DNA from: Planococcus citri
Taxonomy: Eukaryota > Arthropoda > Insecta > Hemiptera > Pseudococcidae
NCBI RefSeq assembly: GCF_950023065.1
Contig: NC_088681.1
Coordinates: 34,258,836-34,322,835, forward strand
Reading direction: 5' to 3'
DNA: 64,000 nucleotides
Positions 17,721 through 28,640 of the stretch are shown piece after piece; within the stretch, counting starts at the first letter, position 1, and the number at the start of each line of letters is the position of its first letter. The position numbers and the translations under genes were made by a program. The notes beneath the pieces are model-generated. The model had not been told where the DNA came from. It saw only the letters and a list, made by a program, of their open reading frames with translations, and searched no databases.

Positions 17721-19555
17721 TTGAAACACGAAATCAGAGAAGTTGGAAAAAGGATTTTCGCCGTTTTTTGTTTAATTCGTATTTTTCGTTTTTGTTATCT
17801 TATTTTATTGTTGATTTTTGGGTTGCACTCGGAATACATTCTTTGTTTAATTTATGACTAATTTATTTTTGACTAGATAGTGACTTAGTTTAGTTTAGTT
17901 GTAAATTATATTTTGATTTAGAGAAGTTGAAACCCGAATGAGCGAGCTTGAGTTTTTCGTGAATGAGAGAATTTTGGTAAAAAAATGCCAAAAACAGAGT
18001 AATTCAAAAATATGTTCGAGCAATGGTCAAGAAACGTGCGAGAAATTCTCCAGTCGCAGAAAAAACAGAGAAAATGCGATGAAAGTTCGTGGAAAAATTC
18101 AGTTCCGGCCAGCTGTCTGGGAAAATATCACCTTCCCAGCTGTCAGTGGGAATAGCGATGTAAACATTCCCAGCTGTGGGTGGCGATAGCGAGGTGTGGC
18201 TAGCTGTCCGTGACAGTAATGCGGCACTGATTAAAACTACACGAGACCAGAGTTCGCGAAAACCGGTTTTTAGGCAGAAAAATACTCGGGATGGGGAAGC
18301 TGATAAATAAACGGAGTACTTACTGTAGCAGAGATGAATTAAAGCAGTTTCCGGCTCCAGTGTCGTTGAGAATCTTGGCGAAAATATCAGCTGGCTGATA
18401 ACAGAGAAAGTGGAAAGTTAGTTCGTATACAGCAAAAGAGGAGGAATCAAAGCGAAACCAGCATACCTGTTACCATTTTCCAGTACTGGAGTTCAAGCGG
18501 GAGTTTTTTTTTTCTTCTTTCTTTCTCTTCTTTGGATCGTCTCTGTTAGCTGTTTCCATCATCCCTGTTTGCTGTTTCAACGTCTCTGTTAGCGGAGGGA
18601 AAGATAGCAGATTCCAATCACATACTGAAAAAGAGAAATAAATGAGTCACCTAGTGTTTCTAGATGGAAAGATCCATCGTCGAAAAACCATTCCAACATC
18701 CGTTGACGAAGAAAAAGAAGGAAAACTCACCAAAAGTGGATAATTTCTTCGTAACATGGTGTCCAATTGTCTCTTCAAATCTAATTTGGCATTCGCTGGA
18801 ACAGACGGAAAAGGATGAGCAACGTTTTACATACAGCATCAGTCAACGAAAATTAATTAATTAGAGAAAACTTACTCACCTTTAGTAAAGCTAATCCAGT
18901 GGTAAACACGAGTTTCCGTACGATGCTGGTGGATTCATTTCGACGCCGATTCGATCCGGGAAACTTTTAACAGAGAAAACAAACAATTCTTCATTAGCTT
19001 AGACGTATGAAAGTCGATTTGGAACGCGTAATTAACTAAAAGTTACCTGTTAAGTACTCCAGATGAAGAACTCCAGCTTCTCGCTCGTGTTGGTAAACAC
19101 TCGTTATCACTTCCAGTGGAACTTTTCACGAGTTGCGCATTTTCGGCTTTGCATCGAACTGGATAGTAGCAGCTCAACGCGTATTACTATGGTAATTCTC
19201 GCGTAATTACGGATTTCGACTTGTTTGAACTTTCTCTGCTATTTATGTAAATATTTATGTGTTTGTGAATTTTTTTGGACACTTAGCGACTAAGTTGTGA
19301 ATGTAAATAATTTATTTTGAGAAAATGTTCGCATCTAAGGTAATTTTAAGTCGCTGGTGCCGTAGAAAAATAGCAGAGACGTTTTAAAAGTCAGCAGTTG
19401 GAGGCTGAAATTGGATTCCGATGGACCCAGCCAGTTTAACATCTGGAAGCTGCGGGTTCATATGAAGCGGGGCAGATGGGCCCTCCCGTCCGTTGTCCGT
19501 TGGCCAGGTTTTTGGCTTCAATGTTCCAGCATCTCCGATGTCCACGCTGTTCAAT
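17721..19555. other. 3' region of the retrotransposon between ORF3 and the 3' LTR
   Basis: No long plus-strand gene. It holds a spaced set of CAGCTGT words (18107-18215) and many CAGAGA words. On the minus strand it holds the spliced-gene-like region described separately. The plus-strand frame 17938-18189 overlaps that region and looks like a shadow. Confidence 0.6.
17900..19200 (-). pseudogene. antisense spliced gene-like region inside the retrotransposon
   Basis: Read on the minus strand, consensus splice sites alternate in the right order: donor after 19047, exon 18876-18963, exon 18731-18795, exon about 18471-18624, then an exon from 18394 downwards. Donors read GTAACT, GTAAGT, GTGAGT, GTAACA; acceptors are pyrimidine-rich AG. 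In one frame the reading is continuous across all these junctions and on to a TAA near 17900, broken only by TGA codons. A second frame is also open through the two middle exons, so coding is not certain. The last exon is open from about 18418 to 18010 but has no ATG. I do not recognise the product. It could be a captured host gene or an antisense accessory gene like those of some plant Tat/Grande elements. Confidence 0.4.
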
Positions 19556-19569
19556 GGAAGCGGGGCATA
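19556..19569 (+). other. candidate polypurine tract
   Basis: The purine-rich run ggaagcggggcata abuts the 3' LTR start (TGTGACGG). A related copy, gaagcggggcag, lies about 100 nt upstream. Position is right; purine purity is only moderate. Confidence 0.45.
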
Positions 19570-20025
19570 TGTGACGGTAGGGGATGCGCCCACAGCTTCC
19601 ACCTAAAGGGAAGATGTGTTCCTGCGGAGTGGCTGCACTGCTTAAGTAGTGCACTCTGTCGGTTTAGTTTGAGTATAGCCACTCCGCCATTAGAGACGTT
19701 ACAAACGTTAAGTATTTTTTCACTGGTGTTCCGGTACGGATGCATTTCAGAGCTTCCACTTGCAATCGTCATTGCAAGTGTCTTTTTATAATGATTAGTG
19801 TGTCTTTTTGTAATATATCGATTCGGTTTTATATCAGAGATTTATACAATAAAGCTGAACACTTTCATTTGCGGTCTACGATCATTTATGCGGTGTTTCG
19901 TCACCTTTGCTGTTCGATGTACTTTCGTAAGGTCATCAGTAGAGTTTGGGTTCCCTGGGCTTAACTATATGCTGAATAGCACTGGGCTCTCCCTCTGTAA
20001 ACCAAGGAGTGTCCCAGCTATCACA
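19570..20025 (+). repeat. 3' long terminal repeat
   Basis: 456 bp, same length as the 5' LTR and nearly identical to it, ending TATCACA and followed by the target duplication GTAC (20026-20029). AATAAA at 19848-19853. The 9-bp stem-loop recurs at 19758-19779. Confidence 0.95.
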
Positions 20026-20029
20026 GTAC

Positions 20030-20910
20030 TTACCTACATTTAATTTTTTGCAATTTTCAACGTAGGCTCCCTATTGTAATAATTGCCGGCTGCATACAAT
20101 AGAATTTGATTAAAAAAATTAATGGTTTAAAAAATATTAAAAAATAGAAAAAAGTTGGCGGAATTTGGTCAAAATCCGTCAGCCTTTTTTGCGAGAAGGG
20201 GGGGGGGTGTCCATCCTAACTTACATATCTTTGAAATATTGAAGAAAAAAAACTGTGCATATTGGTTGTAAATTGGAAATTAGTTTTTCAAATGCATTGA
20301 AGAGCTTTTTTTCACCTCGTTCATGCACTATTATATCTACACTTGAGAGCTTCTAACATTATGCTTCTTTGATAACAGCTGTGTACAATTTTTAAAAAAA
20401 TATTTTAATTCTTTGATTCCAATGAATTGAAGAAATTTGAAACTTACAGCTTTTTGATACCTAAATTAAAACCAAAGGATCCAATTCTTTTCAATCTTTC
20501 CAGCAATTATCAGTTGTAATTATTAGGTCGTTAAAAGGTAGGTATAAAATAAACCTTAAACTACGTTTCTGAAAAAATTAGCCATCCAGATAATAAGGAG
20601 ACTTCGCCAACCTTGAACCCAAAACCTAAACTTCGAAGATAACAAAAACAAGCAAGCAGTGTTCACTTTATGGGCAATTAAACATTTCTCAAAACTTGAT
20701 AGGTAGGTACTACTTTGAATTTCTCAAAATTCGCTGAAAAAAAAAAATATTCCATTGCATTCATCCGCACTCATACAACACCACAATCATGACCCACAAT
20801 CGTCAACAAAAATAGTTTGAAAGTTCTACTTACACGTATGCATATTTTAAGAAGTTCGGCATTTCTCGCGTGTTCTAAGTAACAGCCAAACACTACCTAT
20901 TCATTAAAAC
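20030..20910. other. intergenic region upstream of esterase copy 2
   Basis: AT-rich and without ORFs. A segment at about 20590-20700 (including tttatgggca and tttctcaaaact) is repeated upstream of copy 3 at about 25330-25402. The duplication unit of the array therefore included upstream, possibly promoter, sequence. Confidence 0.5.
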
Positions 20911-23731
20911 ATGCTTGAAAAAGTGACAGTTACTGTGAAAGAAGGGAAAGTACGGGGCTTCAAAACAAAAACTGCTTATTCTGGAGCAGAATTTTATACC
21001 TTTCTTGGAGTACCTTATGGGCAATCAACTGGAGGTGCAGCTCGTTTCAAGGTGAATCCTAAATGATTTTCATAATGTAAAATTATAGGTAATAAGATAC
21101 TAATTAATCAAAAACTAGGATCCTGTGAAAGTGAAACCATGGAATCATATTTTGGATGCAACCGTCGAAAGAGGAGGCTGCATACAATTTTCGTTAAGGC
21201 AGAAAGAAATGACTGGTTCAGAAAATTGCTTATATAATAATATATACACACCAAAGGTAGGCATTACGAGTAACTCGACACATACCTAGGTAGGTAATTG
21301 AATTGTTTACCTACATCTCTTCATAGCCATTGATTGCCACAGCTGTCTGCTATAAATATAATTGCACATTTTGTAGCTTCCATCAGTAGGAGATCCTTTG
21401 AAAGCAGTAATTGCGGTTATACACCCAGGAGGATATTTTCATGGATCGCCAGATCCTTCATACTATGGAAGTCCTGATTTTATAATGCATAAAGATGTGG
21501 TGTATGTTTGCATCGGGCACAGACTGCACTTTTTAGGTAAGTGGATGAGTGTCAAATATGATTTGAAAATACGCTGCATCATAATGTTGACAGTTGAAAG
21601 AAGTTAGGTTAGATGGTACGTTCAGCTGTAGATATTCGGTAAATTTTCTGGTTTCAGGAAATTTAAATCTGCATATGAAAGGTTGTTCGGGAAATCAAAG
21701 TATAAAAGACATTACATTGAGCTTACAATGGATTAAAGAAAATATTAGCGCTTTTGGAGGTGATCCTGATAATGTAACCGTTATGGGTAGTAGCAGTGGT
21801 TCTTCATTAGTGCACTTTTTACTATTGTCACCTTTAGCAAAGGGTAAAACAATTGAACAAAATGTTCATCTTCTTGAAAGCTTTTTGTCCATTATTTTTT
21901 GATAGGCACTTACCTAATTGACCTCGAAAATATTCCTAGGTTTATACCATAAAGCGATCCTAATGGGTTGTTATGTATTTTGTCCATTACTTAATTTTCC
22001 AAAGGACCATGTAGCAATAGCCAATGCTATTGCAAAGATGATGTATTACGATGGAAAACCAGATGACCATAAAAAACTGCTGACTTTTTACAAGAATGTC
22101 GATATCACCAGCCTATTCAGTACAAGACCCGAACACTTTTTCAGTAAAGTAGGGCACAGCACCGTGCATTAGTATGTAATATGTATACTTAGTTGTCAAA
22201 ATGTGCATGGTCCCATTTCATTTACAGACAACATTACAAGTTTATCCTTGTTCGCCAATCATACAAACTTCTGAACCTGATGAAAACTCCCCTATACCTG
22301 TACCACTCAGAAAACTCATCCCCTCAACGAATCGAGTCCCAATAATGATAGGATTTTGTGAACGAGAAGGTTGCATGGCTCTAGCGTTGCTTAGTGAGTC
22401 AAATTTTAAAAAACCCAAGTTGAATTTCATTATTAAGAGAAGCGGAGATGATCAAGTTATGTTTTTTGGTTGCAGGAAATTACAAAAGATCTATAAATGA
22501 TAGCTTCCCTAAAGCTCTTTGTCAAAATGATTTCGGATGGGGAGCTTCGTTGAACGACGATGAATTGAAACAAATAAAAGAAGAAGTGGAAAATTTCTAT
22601 TTGGCCGGAGAATCAATAGCGACAGCTTCGCAGCCAACTTTATGTGATGTACGTTATTATATTTTTCTTTTTTGAAAATTCTAGCCTATAAGGTAAGACC
22701 ACCTATATAAATAGGCACTTGGTATGAGAATTCATCTTGCTCATTACTTAATAGGCCTACATAGATGGAATTAGCTTAAATTTTGATACATTATCCCTAG
22801 AACCTTTGTCTATACACAAAGACCTTTGATTTTTGAATTTACCCGCCCCCTCTTCCATTTCCTTGCAAAATCGAAATAAGTGAAGCAACTCAGATGCGTA
22901 CTATTGCCTCCCTGTCCTAATGGTACGCAATCGTCTTCCTATCCATGTCAGAAGAATTTTGAACAAAACATCAATTTCTTTTACTTCGTTAAAATCTGAT
23001 ATGATATTCATTTTATATTGTCAACTTTGTTTTGTCCCCCTGTATTGTTCAGATTATAACAGATGCTGGTTTATCTGAGGTTTATGATTCGTTGATAAAT
23101 GTGGTCTCAGCAGATCCTGCTTCACCAGTATATGTGTACAATTTTCACTATGATGGTAAATTATGTACGATGAAAGCAAAAGTAGACAAATTATTAGAAA
23201 GCCCATTAAAAGGTAAAAATCCTTTAGATTTTCTTTTGATCAAAAAAAATAAAAGCAATGATTCAATTTATGTATAGGTGCCTTTCATGGAGCCGACTAC
23301 AGCTACTGGTGCTACAACGAAGAAACTGCTGGTAAAACTATGAGTACCATACGTCCAAAAGACCGACAAACAATTGAAACATTTACAAGCCTTGTGACTA
23401 CATTTGCTAAAACTGAGTAAGTAATCACATGCTTTGAAAATATGGATTTAACATAACAGGATAGGAAAAATTTTCAAACACTTATTATTTCAGTAATCCG
23501 AATTATGAAGGAATGGAGGTCAAATGGGAACCTACGACTCCTGATAATCCAAGTCATTTAATTATTGACGAGACTTTACGAGCTCAAGAAGGACTGCTGA
23601 ATGGTGAACGAATGGAATTTTGGCACAAATTCAGGGCCGTATTTACGTATAGGCAGTATAGGCAGCTGCCTAGGGCGGCAAATTTTAGGGGGCGGCAAAT
23701 TTTTGCTTCAAAAAAAAAATTAATCGTATAG
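20911..23731 (+). CDS. carboxylesterase copy 2 with transposon-derived C-terminus
   Basis: Same enzyme family and exon plan as copy 1: 20911-21051, 21119-21256, 21377-21536, 21658-21843, 21940-22148, 22228-22393, 22476-22648, 23053-23212, 23278-23416, 23494-23731. The motifs GSSSG, GFCEREG, GAFHGAD and HPGGY are all kept, so the catalytic core is complete. In exon 10 the original frame is interrupted after 23631 by a hAT-type insertion. Reading on into the element replaces the last nine residues by about 33 new ones before a TAG at 23729, giving 569 residues. The original end (TAA 24642-24644) and its AATAAA lie beyond the insertion. Activity could survive because only the extreme C-terminus changes. 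Confidence 0.85.
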
Positions 23732-24608
23732 ATTTGGCAAAAAGTACCTACGGAAATGTTCAGATTTCTCGATTTTTACCCTACGAGTATAAAACATGCA
23801 AAAATGGACGCTTTTTCATTTCTTGAACCCATTTTTTCGAAAAAAAAATCGCTCTCGCTTCGCTCGAGCAATACTTTTACCTTCCTTCTTCTAGAATTGT
23901 CAAACACCACGAAAGGTTCTCGGGTAATTATCTCTAATTTCGAGTTTTCATGCCTAAAATTTTGGTTTTTCACACGGTCAAAATCAAGAAACGCGTTTTT
24001 CAAAGTTCTTTTAGCGTAAGGAAACCTGCGGATTTCATTTTTCATGAAAAATACGGATTTTAAATAAATTTTTTGGCTGCCAGCACTTCATGAAAAATAC
24101 ATAATACCTAAGCAAATTGCAATGTTTCTGATATTTAATTACATAGATATTGATATTGTATCAGTGGTGTAGCCAGGGGGGGGGGCGAAGGGGGCCATGC
24201 CCCCCCTTGCGAGCGAAAATTTGAAAGAAATCATGAAAAAATGGACGTTTTTTTGTTGTTCAGACCCATTTTTCTAAAATTTTCGCTCTCGCTTCGCTCG
24301 AGCAGTAATTTTCATTCATTTTCATGAGATCACCATACTTCACGATAGGTTTCCAGAAAATTACCCCTCATTTCGATTTTTCATGCCTAAAAATTTGGTT
24401 CTGCCCAGTGCCCCCTCCTTGAGAAAATCCTGGCTACTCCACTGTATTGTATATTAGGTATATCAGTTACGTTTTTTATATTTTGATTAAAAATTTAATT
24501 ATGGGGGGCGTAAATTTTCACACAAACCAAAAGTCGGGGGGGGGGGGAAGAGGGAGGGGCGGCAAGTTTTTTTCTGCCTAGGGCGGCCTAATGTTAAATC
24601 CGGCCCTG
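23632..24608. mobile_element. non-autonomous hAT-type element in the last exon of esterase copy 2
   Basis: 977 bp with inverted ends CAGGGCCG...CGGCCCTG; the subterminal GCCTAGGGCGGC word is also inverted at the two ends. It is flanked by an exact 8-bp duplication CACAAATT (23624-23631 and 24609-24616). Eight-base duplications and CAGGG-type ends are typical of hAT transposons. There is no transposase frame. Confidence 0.9.
24162..24444. mobile_element. hAT-type MITE nested in the larger hAT element
   Basis: 283 bp with ends CAGTGG(T/A)GTAGCCAGG inverted, flanked by the 8-bp duplication TATTGTAT (24154-24161 and 24445-24452). Its interior shares words with the host element (for example gctctcgcttcgctcgagca and a tcatgcctaaa stretch), so the two are related families. 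Confidence 0.88.
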
Positions 24609-24644
24609 CACAAATTGAAAGACAAATTTGAAAAGCAATGTTAA

Positions 24645-25536
24645 AATTTTGAATAAAACTGCAAAAGTACCGAATTTTCTCAATTTAGATATTACTTACC
24701 TACCTGCACCTGCATCTGCATCTGCATCCTTTTTTAAAGTAGAAAATCTGTTTATTATTACTTCGGTAAGTTGTTGGGAAATGTCTTTGTTTTTCTCAAG
24801 TAGGTACCTACTTAAAGTCCAGTGAATACATCAGAAGGGGAGGAAGTTTCAATCACACCCAATTTAGCATCATACCTACCTATCATTAATATGTACAGGT
24901 TTAGACTGAAATTATTTTAGTGATGGACTTCCCAACTTCTCCAAGACCCGTCTCACGTGCTCAAAATTTTACCACAGATTAGGAAACCTTGAGAAAACAT
25001 GCAGGAAAAATCGGAGACATATTGGTTCATTTTAAAGAGAAAACCAGTTGGCCAAAGTTGAAATTGTGAAAAAACCATCCTAAACATACCCAACCCCCCT
25101 CCTCTCCGTGCACCTTATTTTATTATTTATAACCTCCCGTGGAATTGATTACAAAAGACTGTCAAATTTTGTCAATTTCTACCGGGAATGGCAAGCAAAA
25201 ATGAGAATGAGAATTTTCCAACAGAGAGTAACTGTAGTCAGAATTGTCATCTAGATATTTATAGGTACCTAGATAATTTCAAGTTTCCAATTTTGAATTT
25301 TCAAAAAGAAGTTATCCATTGCCATTATTGATAACAATAAAGGAGACATCGCACCCAAAATCGGTACCTAATTTATGGGCAGTAAAAATATTTCACAAAA
25401 CTCACAACATTGTGTTTATCAGCGTAAGAAAAAAAAAAAACACGCTAAAAATTTCCAAGTTCCACTTGCATAGTTATTTTAATCAGTATGTTTCTGGTTA
25501 TGTGAGCAGACCTGCTGTAAAACGTTATTCAACAAC
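24645..25536. other. 3' flank of copy 2 and upstream region of copy 3
   Basis: AATAAA occurs just after the original copy 2 stop (about 24651). The word gcaaaagtac here is the uninterrupted counterpart of the retrotransposon insertion site after copy 1. A tgcatctgcatc short repeat is at 24712-24728. The segment 25330-25402 matches sequence upstream of copy 2. No other gene seen. Confidence 0.55.
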
Positions 25537-27129
25537 ATGCTTGAAAAAGTGATAGTTACTGTAGAAGAAGGAAAAGTACAGGGCTTCAAAACAAAAACCG
25601 CTTATTCCGGAGCAGAATTTTATTCCTTTCTCGGAATACCTTATGGACAATCAACTGGAGGGGTAGCTCGTTTCAAAGTAAATACCTACCTACCTATTCC
25701 TCTTAATTATTAGCATAATCTTTACTAAAACTGAACCACTAAATAATAGGATCCAGTAAGAGTAAAACCATGGAACAATATTTTGGACGCAACTGTTGAA
25801 AAAGGAGGCTGCCTACAATATTCATTAAGGCAGAAAAAAATCACTGGTTCAGAGGACTGCCTATATAACAACATCTACACACCGAAGGTCGCTTTTTAAT
25901 TTATTTCCTAATTCAAATAATTGTCAAGGTATTATCAATTTTATGCAGATCTGGCTGAGAGAAACATGAAGCATTTTTTTTTTTACTGCAGCTCCCATCA
26001 AAAGTAACTCCTTTGAAAGCAGTCATTGTGAATTTTCACCCTGGAGGATGGTTTAATGGTTCCCCAGATCCATCATATTATGGAAGTCCAGACTTCATTA
26101 TGCACAATGATGTGGTTTATGTATGCGTTGGACACAGATTGCATATTTTAGGTTATTAGGTTAGTATAGGGCCATAGTACAGTATGGTTTAAAAGCACGA
26201 CAAGTTGTAGAGCGTTATTCATGGGTGAGTGGAATGTTGAAAAGAAGAGTGTCTGCGTTATTGGTTCTGAGAGATGGAATGTTAAATTAATTTCATTATT
26301 TTCAAAATTAGAGTTAAAATTGAAACAAACATTTAGTAAAATATAACATGATTAAGATTTGATTATAAATAGATTTGTAATTTCAAGGTACCTATATTGA
26401 ATATTTACAAAGCAACAATTTTTTTGACATCAGGTCATTTGAATTTGCATGTAAAAGCATGTTCCGGAAATCAAAGTTTAAAAGATAGTATACTAAGCCT
26501 ACAATGGATCAAGAAAAATATTGCAGCTTTTGGAGGTGACCCAGATAATGTTACAATAATGGGAAGTAGCAGTGGTTCTTCATTAGTGCATTTATTGCTA
26601 TTATCGTCTTTGGCCCATGGTAATAAATTTTACTAGCACATCAGAGAAAAATAGTTTTCACTTTATGTTAACTAAGTACGGCTTATGACAATGACGGAGC
26701 AATTTAATTTTCGTATTTTTATGTACCAGGTCTGTACCACAAAGCAATTCTTATGGGGTGTTACGTATTTTGCCCATTATTGAATTCTCCAATGGACCAT
26801 GTAGCAACAGCTTATGACATTGCCAAGATGATTAATTATGATGGACGACAGGACAACCATCAAAGATTGCTTAGTTTTTATCGAAAAATTGATTTTGTTA
26901 GTTTATTTGCCGCAAGACCCGAGCATTTTTTCAACAGAGTATAAACATTTTGGTACCTATATGATGCATCCTCTATTCCTAAAACTACTTGGATACTTTG
27001 AAGCAATTTTCATTTTTCAGAATACATTGCAAGTTTATCCTGCATCGCCTATTCTGTTTACTCCAGAACCTGGAGAAAATTCGCCTTTACATGTGCTGTA
27101 CCAAAAACTTATCCCGTCGATGAATAGAG

Positions 27130-27835
27130 TGTAGTGCGAGAAAAAGTAAACTTTTGTTTCCTCTAGGGGGAAGAAAAGTGACTTCTTTTAGAATTTAGGG
27201 CAGTGCACCTACCTAACAGACCGCGTACCTATCCGCTACGGCATGTATAGGGACGTTGTTAGGTAGGGATTCGTTAGCTGTGATTGTGGCTGGCGACGCG
27301 GTGGCTCTACGTGTCGGAATTCAGTCTATGTACTTCGCTTACGAGTGCAAGTACATAGCTCATAGGGTTACCTATCCGCTAGCTACGGAATAGGGAATCC
27401 GACCTTGTACCTACACCTTTTGGGTAGGTATGGAGTGAGGGTGCTCCTGTCTCTCGGATGCTTTCGTGCCCGGTACCGAGGGGTATAGGACTGGTAGGGT
27501 AGCGCTGGGATAATCCCATTCATTGTTAACTATTTTTGTTTGCTTTTTGTTCCTTATTTTTTGCCTTTTTGTTCCTTTGTTTTAACCCATATATTGTCTT
27601 GTTTTATTCCTGAAATATATGGGATTTACCAGTGCTTAAAAAGTGCTTACGTTTTTTTATTTCACCGAAAAGCGAATGGCGAGGCGGTAATTCGCCAGAC
27701 ATTCGCGAAGCTACTAGATAGCTAGGTCTTCCCTTGGGATTGAGTCAACCTAAGGGTTGTTTTAAATGCGTGTGAGAGATGGTATATTAGGTCTGTTTAG
27801 GACAAAAGATTTAATTTATTTTTTCTTGCACGTCA
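27130..27835. mobile_element. 706-bp solo-LTR-like insertion in exon 6 of esterase copy 3
   Basis: Starts TG and ends CA, flanked by the 4-bp duplication AGAG (27126-27129 and 27836-27839). Removing it and one AGAG restores the exon length seen in the other two copies (166 nt). The ends also form an imperfect 21-bp inverted repeat (17 of 21 match by eye), which is long for an LTR, so a TIR transposon remains possible. No coding capacity and no second LTR nearby. Confidence 0.75.
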
Positions 27836-28224
27836 AGAGTCCCTATGATTATCGGGTTTAGTGAAAGAGAAGCTTGTATGGGTCTTGCAGTTCTTCGTAA
27901 GTTGAATTTGAAAAAAAAAAATGGACCATAAATAACAGCTGTGTAACTATTACAGTAAGTATAATGTTACATTGATGATAGGAAATTTGAACAGATCTAT
28001 AATTGATTGCTTCCCTAATGCTATCGCCCAAAATAAATTTGGCTGGGGTGCATCCCTTGCGGAAGAAGAACTGAAACTAATACAATGTGAAGTGGAGAAC
28101 TTCTATCTGAATGGCGAATCGATAGAGACTGCTGCACAACCTGCTTTATGTGACGTATGAGTACCTCTACCTACCTTCCTATATCGAATGCTGTCAGCAT
28201 ATTAATCCAACAATTATTGACAAT

Positions 28225-28640
28225 TTTACTAGCATAATGCTAGCATAACTAGCATGAGAGCAGCATGACTAGCAGATTTTGGTAGCACCTGTTCAAAATG
28301 GTGCAACCAATGCTAGCATATGTTGCTAGAATAATGCTAGCAGGTGGGTGGTCATGAAAGTCACAAAAACTCTTGAAAAAGTCAATGTCGTGAAGAGTAG
28401 ATCATTGTCTAAGTTCAACTTTAGAAGAGGTCGAACTTGAAATTTTTGGGCATTTCAATGCTAGGAAAATGCTAGCATGATCCTAGTGACAAGTTAGCAT
28501 GAAGTGCTAGCATAATACTAGCAAAGAATGCTAGCATTATGCTAGCTTTGATTTGCTAGCAAATTTGCTAGTAAGGTGTTCAAAATTGTGCTACAGGTGC
28601 TAGCAAAAATGCTAGAAACACTGCTAGCAAAATGCTACCA
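28225..28640. repeat. TGCTAGCA-rich repeat in intron 7 of esterase copy 3
   Basis: The word ATGCTAGCA and variants (TGCTAGC, ACTAGCAT) recur about twenty times with irregular spacing in both phases of the palindrome TGCTAGCA. It is absent from the corresponding introns of copies 1 and 2, so it arose or inserted here. Confidence 0.75.

Larger units (their letters stand above)
5805..20025 (+). mobile_element. complete Ty3/gypsy-class LTR retrotransposon with accessory ORF3 and antisense genes
   Basis: A 14,221-bp element bounded by TG...CA LTRs, flanked by the 4-bp duplication GTAC (5801-5804 and 20026-20029). Esterase copy 2 keeps an uninterrupted version of the same 3' flank (gcaaaagtac, about 24660), which acts as a paralogous empty site and confirms the boundary. 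Order: LTR, primer-binding site, leader with short repeats, gag, pol, ORF3, 1.85-kb 3' region, LTR. Protease before RT before integrase places it with Ty3/gypsy (Metaviridae). The LTRs differ at two positions by eye and gag and pol are open throughout, so insertion is recent. It carries an extra RNase H, a RING-like and two SGNH-like domains that ordinary insect gypsy elements lack. Confidence 0.93.

Noticed and set aside
18301..18323. A further antisense intron with donor at 18323
   Set aside because: The only acceptor in reach would make a 24-nt intron, too short; the frame simply reads through.
19384..19791. Overlapping frames on both strands at the 3' region/LTR junction
   Set aside because: They span the LTR boundary and show no conserved motif.
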